Positions 8,628-12,064 of a stretch of DNA of 12,064 nt are shown here, piece by piece. Under the pieces are notes generated by a model, which was not told the DNA's origin, searched no databases, and worked only from the letters and a program-made list of their open reading frames with translations. Every line of letters begins with the position of its first letter. Position 1 is the first letter of the stretch. The position numbers and the translations under genes were made by a program. Source of the DNA: Betaproteobacteria bacterium (GTDB lineage Bacteria > Pseudomonadota > Gammaproteobacteria > Burkholderiales > Casimicrobiaceae); the NCBI GenBank assembly GCA_025355395.1, contig JANXZT010000082.1:1-12064 (forward strand), in the 5' to 3' direction.

Positions 8628-8642
8628 GTTTCGTTGCGAAAC
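8628..8642. promoter_or_regulatory. Candidate activator-binding inverted repeat
   Basis: GTTTCG-TTG-CGAAAC is a perfect 6-bp inverted repeat with a 3-nt spacer. Its centre is about 95 nt upstream of the transcription start predicted from the -24/-12 element at 8704-8719. That is within the usual 80-150 nt range for enhancer sites of NtrC-type activators, which bind dyads as dimers. No T-run follows, so it is unlikely to be the terminator of the preceding gene. Its assignment to the neighbouring regulator is inference. Confidence 0.45.
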
Positions 8643-8672
8643 CTCGCGCCGCTCCGGCTTGTACAGGCAGCG

Positions 8673-8682
8673 CCGGTACCGG
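8673..8682. repeat. Perfect 10-bp palindrome in the panB-like promoter region
   Basis: CCGGTACCGG is a perfect palindrome about 22 nt upstream of the -24 element. It could be a second operator or a chance GC-rich palindrome. It does not resemble the dyad at 8628-8642, so it is not evidently a repeat of the same site. Confidence 0.3.
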
Positions 8683-8703
8683 GGGGTGCGAACGGATCGG
8701 CGT

Positions 8704-8719
8704 CGGCATGTAAATTGCT
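8704..8719 (+). promoter_or_regulatory. Sigma-54 (-24/-12) promoter of the panB-like operon
   Basis: CGGCATG-TAAA-TTGCT fits the sigma-54 consensus TGGCACG-N4-TTGCW, with the obligatory GG (8705-8706) and GC (8717-8718) separated by exactly 10 nt and two mismatches in the -24 half. Transcription would begin near 8730, about 43 nt before the panB-like ATG. A gene for a sigma-54 activator ends 110 nt upstream. The combination of a close match, correct spacing and neighbouring activator makes this a strong call for a pattern found by eye. Confidence 0.75.
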
Positions 8720-8762
8720 GAACTTGATAGTCATGCCTGTCGACGCATCTACCACGAACCCT

Positions 8763-8767
8763 GGAGG
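8763..8767 (+). promoter_or_regulatory. Strong ribosome binding site of the panB-like gene
   Basis: GGAGG lies 5 nt before the ATG at 8773. It is the strongest Shine-Dalgarno sequence in the window and fixes the start of the panB-like gene, suggesting high expression once the sigma-54 promoter is active. Confidence 0.8.
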
Positions 8768-8772
8768 CAACT

Positions 8773-9654
8773 ATGGCCGAAGCGCCCGCCGTACCCGCGA
8801 AACGCAAGAAAGTGACAATTCCGATGCTCATGGAAAAGAAGAAAAAGAAGGAGCCAATCGTTCAGCTCGCCGTCTACGACTACGAGAACGCGATCATCGC
8901 CGATCGGCTTGGCATCGACATTCTGTGCGTCAGTGATACTGGCGGAATGGTTCTGTTCGGACACGAGACCACAACGTCGGTGTCGTTCGAGGAAGTGATG
9001 TTCATGGCGCAGGCCGTCAAGCGTGGGTCGCAATACGGGCTGCGGATGGTCGACATGCCGTACATGAGCTTCCATCTGTCGCCGCAGCAGTCGGTCGACA
9101 ACGCTGCCCAGTACGTCGCCAAAGCCGGCGCCGAAGTCATGAAGTGCGAAGGCAACGTGCATCATGCGAGAAACATCGAAGCGATCATCAAGGCCGGGAT
9201 CCCCGTGCAGGGCCACATCGGAATCTGCCCGATGCGGATGCCGCAGCTCGGCGGTTTCGCCGCCCAGGGCAAGACCGCCCAACGCGCCAAGGAACTCGTC
9301 GAGGACGCTCAGGCCTTCGTCGACGCGGGTTGCTTCTCGATCATGACCGAAGTCGTCACCACGGAAGTGTCGCAATACCTCGCGGAGAAGCTGACGGTGC
9401 CGGTGATCAGCCTCGGTTCGGGCAGCACCTCGGACGGTGTCCACATCATCGGCTCGGATCTGTTCCATCTGTACGAGAAGCACACGCCGCGTCATTCCAA
9501 GATCTATTGCGATCTCGTGCCGATTCTCGAGAAGGGCTATGGCGAGTACATGGATGACGTAAAGAACCGGCGCTATCCCGGCAAGGAGCACACGGTGTTC
9601 ATGAAGGAAGATGAGCTCGAGAAATTCCGGAAGCTGGTCGGCTGGTCGGATTGA
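8773..9654 (+). CDS. PanB-like ketopantoate hydroxymethyltransferase family protein
   Basis: A 293-residue TIM-barrel protein aligning over its whole length with PanB, which transfers a hydroxymethyl group from 5,10-methylene-tetrahydrofolate to 2-oxoisovalerate. By recalled alignment with E. coli PanB the main ligand and catalytic residues are kept: D55 (in SDTGGM, where PanB has GDSLGM), D94 in MVDMPYM, K124 and E126 in MKCEGN, H148 in QGHIGI, and E193 in MTEVV. Differences are a lysine-rich N-terminal tail (KKKKK at 22-26), S to T at position 56, and SLGSGSTSDG in place of the usual GIGAGxxxDGQ. Regulation by its own sigma-54 promoter and the absence of panC nearby argue against a housekeeping pantothenate role. 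It may act on another 2-oxoacid or run in the methylene-folate-forming direction; this is inference. The stop overlaps the next ATG by one base. Confidence 0.85.
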   Translation: MAEAPAVPAKRKKVTIPMLMEKKKKKEPIVQLAVYDYENAIIADRLGIDILCVSDTGGMVLFGHETTTSVSFEEVMFMAQAVKRGSQYGLRMVDMPYMSFHLSPQQSVDNAAQYVAKAGAEVMKCEGNVHHARNIEAIIKAGIPVQGHIGICPMRMPQLGGFAAQGKTAQRAKELVEDAQAFVDAGCFSIMTEVVTTEVSQYLAEKLTVPVISLGSGSTSDGVHIIGSDLFHLYEKHTPRHSKIYCDLVPILEKGYGEYMDDVKNRRYPGKEHTVFMKEDELEKFRKLVGWSD

Positions 9655-10121
9655 TGACTGACGTTATCGCCCACCTGGCCAACTCGCCGCCTCCCTCGGA
9701 GGTGATCGCGCAGGCCGGGTTTTTCTCGTCTCTCACACCGGCTCAGCGCAAGTGCGTCGCCAGCGTCGCAAAGTTGCTGGAGTTTCCGGCCCGGAGCGAC
9801 ATCTACCGTCTCGGCGATACGGCGGCGTTTTCCTACGTGCTGGTGCGCGGGATGGTCCGATTCAATCTGCCGATCGGCAACCGAACCGCGGCGGCCGGGG
9901 AGATCATTCGCCGGGGCGAGCTCTTTGGCTGGGCGGCGCTGATCCGCGGTGCCCAGCGCAGGATGGGCACCGCCTCGTGCGTTACGGATTGTGGCGTCGT
10001 TGCCATCGATGGGGAGGCGCTGCTGCGGTTAATGGATCGGGACCACTCGCTGGGATACGCGATCATGAGCGGCGTCAGCCTGCTCACTACCAGCACGATC
10101 ACGGCGCTCGTCACCGGTTGA
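9654..10121 (+). CDS. Stand-alone cyclic-nucleotide-binding (Crp-type) domain protein
   Basis: A 155-residue protein consisting only of a Crp/Fnr-type jelly-roll sensor domain. The fold is recognisable from GFFSSLTPAQRKCVASVAK, the strand-turn run IYRLGDTAAFSYVLVRGMVRF and the cassette GELFGWAALIRGAQRRMGTASC. In that cassette the glutamate that binds cyclic-nucleotide ribose in Crp (FGE) is replaced by W, so classical cAMP binding is doubtful. The chain ends after a single helix (SLGYAIMSGVSLLTTSTITALV), with no helix-turn-helix, so it should not bind DNA itself. ATG 9654 shares its first base with the TGA stop of the panB-like gene, so expression is coupled. A regulatory or ligand-sensing subunit acting on the panB-like protein is plausible but unproven. 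Confidence 0.75.
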   Translation: MTDVIAHLANSPPPSEVIAQAGFFSSLTPAQRKCVASVAKLLEFPARSDIYRLGDTAAFSYVLVRGMVRFNLPIGNRTAAAGEIIRRGELFGWAALIRGAQRRMGTASCVTDCGVVAIDGEALLRLMDRDHSLGYAIMSGVSLLTTSTITALVTG

Positions 10122-10202
10122 GTGCCTCGCTGTGGGGCGGCGTCGGATGCCGGCTTCCTGTCTGGGCCGCCGCACGGGGGCTCGCCGCGACGCCGCATTG
10201 AG

Positions 10203-10937
10203 ATGATCGGCGCGCTCGCCGTGGTTTCGCTCGCCGTCGGTGCACTCATCGGCGCCGTCGGAATAGGCGGTATCCTGCTGATTCCGGGCCTTGTCATGCT
10301 CGGCCGGTTGCCGATACATGCCGCAAGCGCGACCGCGCTCTTCACATTCCTGTTCACGGGCGCATTGAGCGCATGGATGTTCGCGCGCCGCGGCAGCATT
10401 GATGCGCGCATGAGCCTGCCGGTGTGCGCGGGCGCACTGGTGTTCAGTTTTATCGGCGCATTCGTCAATTCGCTCACCGATGCCGTCGTGCTGGATCGCA
10501 TCATCGGTGTGGTAATCGTGCTGGCGGGCGTCAACGTGCTCTTTCCGGTCTGGCGGCTCTCCGATCGGTCGCAGGCCGGGCCGAAGGCGGTCCTGCTGCT
10601 TGCGGTCGGCGCCGTCGCCGGATTTGGCTCGGGCTTGACCGGCGCGGGCGGTCCGCTCTTCTCGGTCCCGATCATGCTCGCGCTGGGATTCGATCCACTG
10701 CTCACAATCGGCGTGAGCCAGGTGCTGCAACTGATTTCCGCCGGATCGGGCACCCTCGCGAATCTCAGGTACGGAACCATCGACTTCGCGCTGGCGCTCT
10801 GGATCGTGCCGTTTGAACTCGCCGGCGTCGCGCTCGGTGTTGTTGCCGCGCATCGTGCCAACGTCGCGCAGTTGCGGCGTGCGGCGGCGTGGCTTTGCAT
10901 CGTCGCCGGCTCGGCGATACTGATCCGCGGCGGCTAG
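10203..10937 (+). CDS. TauE/SafE (TSUP) family carrier, putative sulfite/organosulfonate exporter
   Basis: A 244-residue membrane protein of the TauE/SafE family, whose studied members export sulfite, sulfoacetate or related anions. The family's two repeated glycine-rich re-entrant motifs are visible: GAVGIGGILLIPGL near residues 15-28 and GLTGAGGPLFSVPIM in the second half. About eight hydrophobic segments can be counted. I prefer ATG 10203 over the in-frame GTG at 10122: the added 27 residues are polar, cysteine/proline-rich and unlike the family, while MIGALAVVSLAVGALIGAVG is a normal opening. No strong ribosome site precedes 10203, leaving some doubt. It lies 81 nt after the previous gene, in the same direction and likely in the same transcript. 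With the Soe-like enzyme at the start of the window it suggests that sulfite or a sulfonate is released here. Confidence 0.8.
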   Translation: MIGALAVVSLAVGALIGAVGIGGILLIPGLVMLGRLPIHAASATALFTFLFTGALSAWMFARRGSIDARMSLPVCAGALVFSFIGAFVNSLTDAVVLDRIIGVVIVLAGVNVLFPVWRLSDRSQAGPKAVLLLAVGAVAGFGSGLTGAGGPLFSVPIMLALGFDPLLTIGVSQVLQLISAGSGTLANLRYGTIDFALALWIVPFELAGVALGVVAAHRANVAQLRRAAAWLCIVAGSAILIRGG

Positions 10938-10968
10938 GCCGGGGTTACGCGATGGCGTCCGCGGAACA

Positions 10969-10985
10969 CGGGTTCGTGAGTTGCG
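10969..10985 (+). promoter_or_regulatory. Weak possible second sigma-54 site before the GcvT-like gene
   Basis: GGGTTCG-TGAG-TTGC (from 10970) keeps the -24 GG (10971-10972) and -12 GC (10983-10984) with the right 10-nt spacing but has three mismatches in the -24 half. It lies in the 139-nt gap before the GcvT-like start. A chance match cannot be excluded. Confidence 0.25.
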
Positions 10986-11076
10986 GGAGGCCATCGGCGC
11001 GCGACGCGGGCGAGGAGGGCTACCGCCGGCGCTCGCACGCGCCCGACTCGCGCCGCGCGGCGCTGTGGAGATTGCC

Positions 11077-12064
11077 GTGTTGAGGGCGTTTTTCGACGAA
11101 CGAGGCATCGAGCAGGCGGAATTGCCAAGCGGAGGTTCGGTTCCCGTGCGATTCTCGTCGCCGGTGGACGAGCATCTCGCGACCCGACACGGCGTCGGTC
11201 TGTTCGATTTCTCGTTCATGGGATGGTGGGCATTCACGGGGCCGGAGGCGCGCGAATGTCTGCAGCGGCTGCAGACGCGCGATCTGCGAATGCTGGAGCC
11301 CGGAAAGCTTTGCTACACGTTGCTCTGCCGCGAAGACGGCAGTGTATTGATCGATGCAACCGTCTGGTGCCTGCGCGCCGACCAGTATTGGCTGTTCACC
11401 GGGAGGCGCAGCGATTTCGCTCATCTACAGCGGTGCGCACGCGACTTCGACGTGGAACTCTCCGTATTGTCCGACACGTACGCGGTCATCGCGGTCCAGG
11501 GCCCCGCGAGCGCCGAACTCCTCGAGCAGACGTTGCGGGCAAGCGTGACCGGACTGCCGTATTTCGCGTTTCGGCATTGCACGCTCGAAGGCCGCGCCAT
11601 GTGGATCGGAAGATTGGGCTACACGGGCGCGCTCGGCTACGAGCTTCTGGTGTCGTCGCAACAGGCCGCGATGCTATGGTCGCGCCTTGCCGAGGCGCCC
11701 TTCGCCGCCGAGCGACTGGAATGCGGGATGCAAGCCGCGAACAGCCTGCGCATCGAGGCCGGATTCATCCACTTCGCGCACGAGCTCGAGCAGCCGGTGC
11801 TGCCGGCGGAACTGGGACTTTCACGCCTGCTTCGAGTCACGCCGGACGGCTTCATCGGCCAGGATGCGCTGCGCCGCATTCCGACGGCGCCGCGGCGCCT
11901 CGTGGGCGTGTGCATCGGCCCTACGCTCCCGCGCGAGCCTGACGGGCGGCTCGCTTACGCCGGCAAGCTCGTGCACCTGACGAGCGAAGCTTTCTCCCCC
12001 GTATTCGGCCGCGCGCTCGGCCTCGCCTTGGTCGAGCGGAACGCCGAGCCCGGCGGCGTTGTTC
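11077..12064 (+). CDS. GcvT-fold tetrahydrofolate-dependent aminomethyl-/methyltransferase (3' partial)
   Basis: The frame is open to the window end (329 complete codons; the family is usually about 360-370). It aligns from its first residues with the glycine-cleavage T-protein family, which moves a methylene or methyl group onto tetrahydrofolate. Landmarks: PVDEHLATRHGVGLFDFSFMG (29-49, like EHxAVRxxxGxFDVSHM), AVIAVQGP (136-143), GYTGALGYELL (181-191), SLRIEAG (223-229), PDGFIGQDAL and EAFSPVFGRALGLALV. Several signature residues differ: the usual IDD is LID at 91-93, YTGE is YTGA (A185), and ARD before LRLEAG is AAN (220-222). No gcvH or gcvP is nearby, so a glycine-cleavage role is unlikely; a demethylase of another substrate, as in DmdA or LigM, fits better. 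GTG 11077 is chosen because GGAG at 11067-11070 lies 6 nt before it; the frame is open further upstream, so other starts exist. Confidence 0.85.
   Translation, partial: MLRAFFDERGIEQAELPSGGSVPVRFSSPVDEHLATRHGVGLFDFSFMGWWAFTGPEARECLQRLQTRDLRMLEPGKLCYTLLCREDGSVLIDATVWCLRADQYWLFTGRRSDFAHLQRCARDFDVELSVLSDTYAVIAVQGPASAELLEQTLRASVTGLPYFAFRHCTLEGRAMWIGRLGYTGALGYELLVSSQQAAMLWSRLAEAPFAAERLECGMQAANSLRIEAGFIHFAHELEQPVLPAELGLSRLLRVTPDGFIGQDALRRIPTAPRRLVGVCIGPTLPREPDGRLAYAGKLVHLTSEAFSPVFGRALGLALVERNAEPGGVV

Noticed and set aside
8615..8631. CGGCACG as a -24 element of another sigma-54 promoter
   Set aside because: The -24 half is good, but there is no GC at the required 10-nt spacing (GT is found there).
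7845..8831. Minus-strand open frame opposite the response regulator and panB-like promoter
   Set aside because: No family motif and it crosses a complete NtrC-type gene and a well-supported promoter on the + strand.
10952..11083. Short + frame (43 residues) overlapping the GcvT-like start
   Set aside because: No recognisable motif, arginine-rich, and no ribosome site; it may only reflect GC-rich open frames, though its stop does overlap the GTG start region.
10029..11237. Minus-strand open frame opposite the TSUP gene
   Set aside because: Composition is charged and repetitive as expected of an antisense shadow; the + strand encodes a clear TSUP membrane protein.
11077..12064. Canonical DmdA (DMSP demethylase)
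   Set aside because: The N-terminal region follows ordinary GcvT-like proteins rather than the DmdA sequence I recall; the fold is shared but the specific call is not supported.
1..12064. CRISPR arrays, insertion sequences, tRNA or rRNA genes, phage genes
   Set aside because: No repeated spacer units, transposase or integrase motifs, or tRNA-like cloverleaf were seen on either strand.

Overview
The window is a high-GC, densely coded stretch with every supportable gene on the + strand. Base composition and gene families (SoeABC-like enzyme, cytoplasmic NtrC-type two-component pair, sigma-54 promoter, TSUP carrier) suggest a betaproteobacterium, probably Burkholderiales-like. That assignment is inference; there is no rRNA or tRNA here to test it.

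Layout: (1) 1-3058, a three-gene membrane molybdoenzyme module: the C-terminal part of a molybdopterin catalytic subunit cut by the window edge, a 16-cysteine four-[4Fe-4S] subunit, and a DmsC-like quinone-side membrane anchor. It most resembles the cytoplasmic sulfite dehydrogenase SoeABC. (2) 3102-4550, a folylpolyglutamate synthase (FolC) whose last conserved block lies in another frame. (3) 4551-4828, a mostly empty spacer. (4) 4829-6046, an MFS carrier. (5) 6145-8594, a soluble PAS-type histidine kinase overlapping by 4 nt a sigma-54-activating response regulator. (6) 8704-8719, a good -24/-12 promoter with short inverted repeats upstream. (7) 8773 to the end: a PanB-like ketopantoate hydroxymethyltransferase paralogue, a stand-alone cyclic-nucleotide-binding-fold protein overlapping it by 1 nt, a TauE/TSUP carrier, and a GcvT-fold tetrahydrofolate-dependent methyltransferase running off the window.

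Taken together, three genes belong to folate C1 chemistry (FolC, PanB-like, GcvT-like) and two to sulfite handling (Soe-like oxidation, TSUP export). An importer-type MFS and a dedicated sigma-54 two-component system sit in the same block. The simplest reading is an inducible accessory locus for use of a small methylated compound, possibly organosulfur, in which methyl groups go to tetrahydrofolate and released sulfite is oxidised or exported. The substrate cannot be read from the sequence. The most notable observations are the PanB-like gene under its own sigma-54 promoter, the GcvT-fold protein with altered signature residues, and the frameshift in folC.
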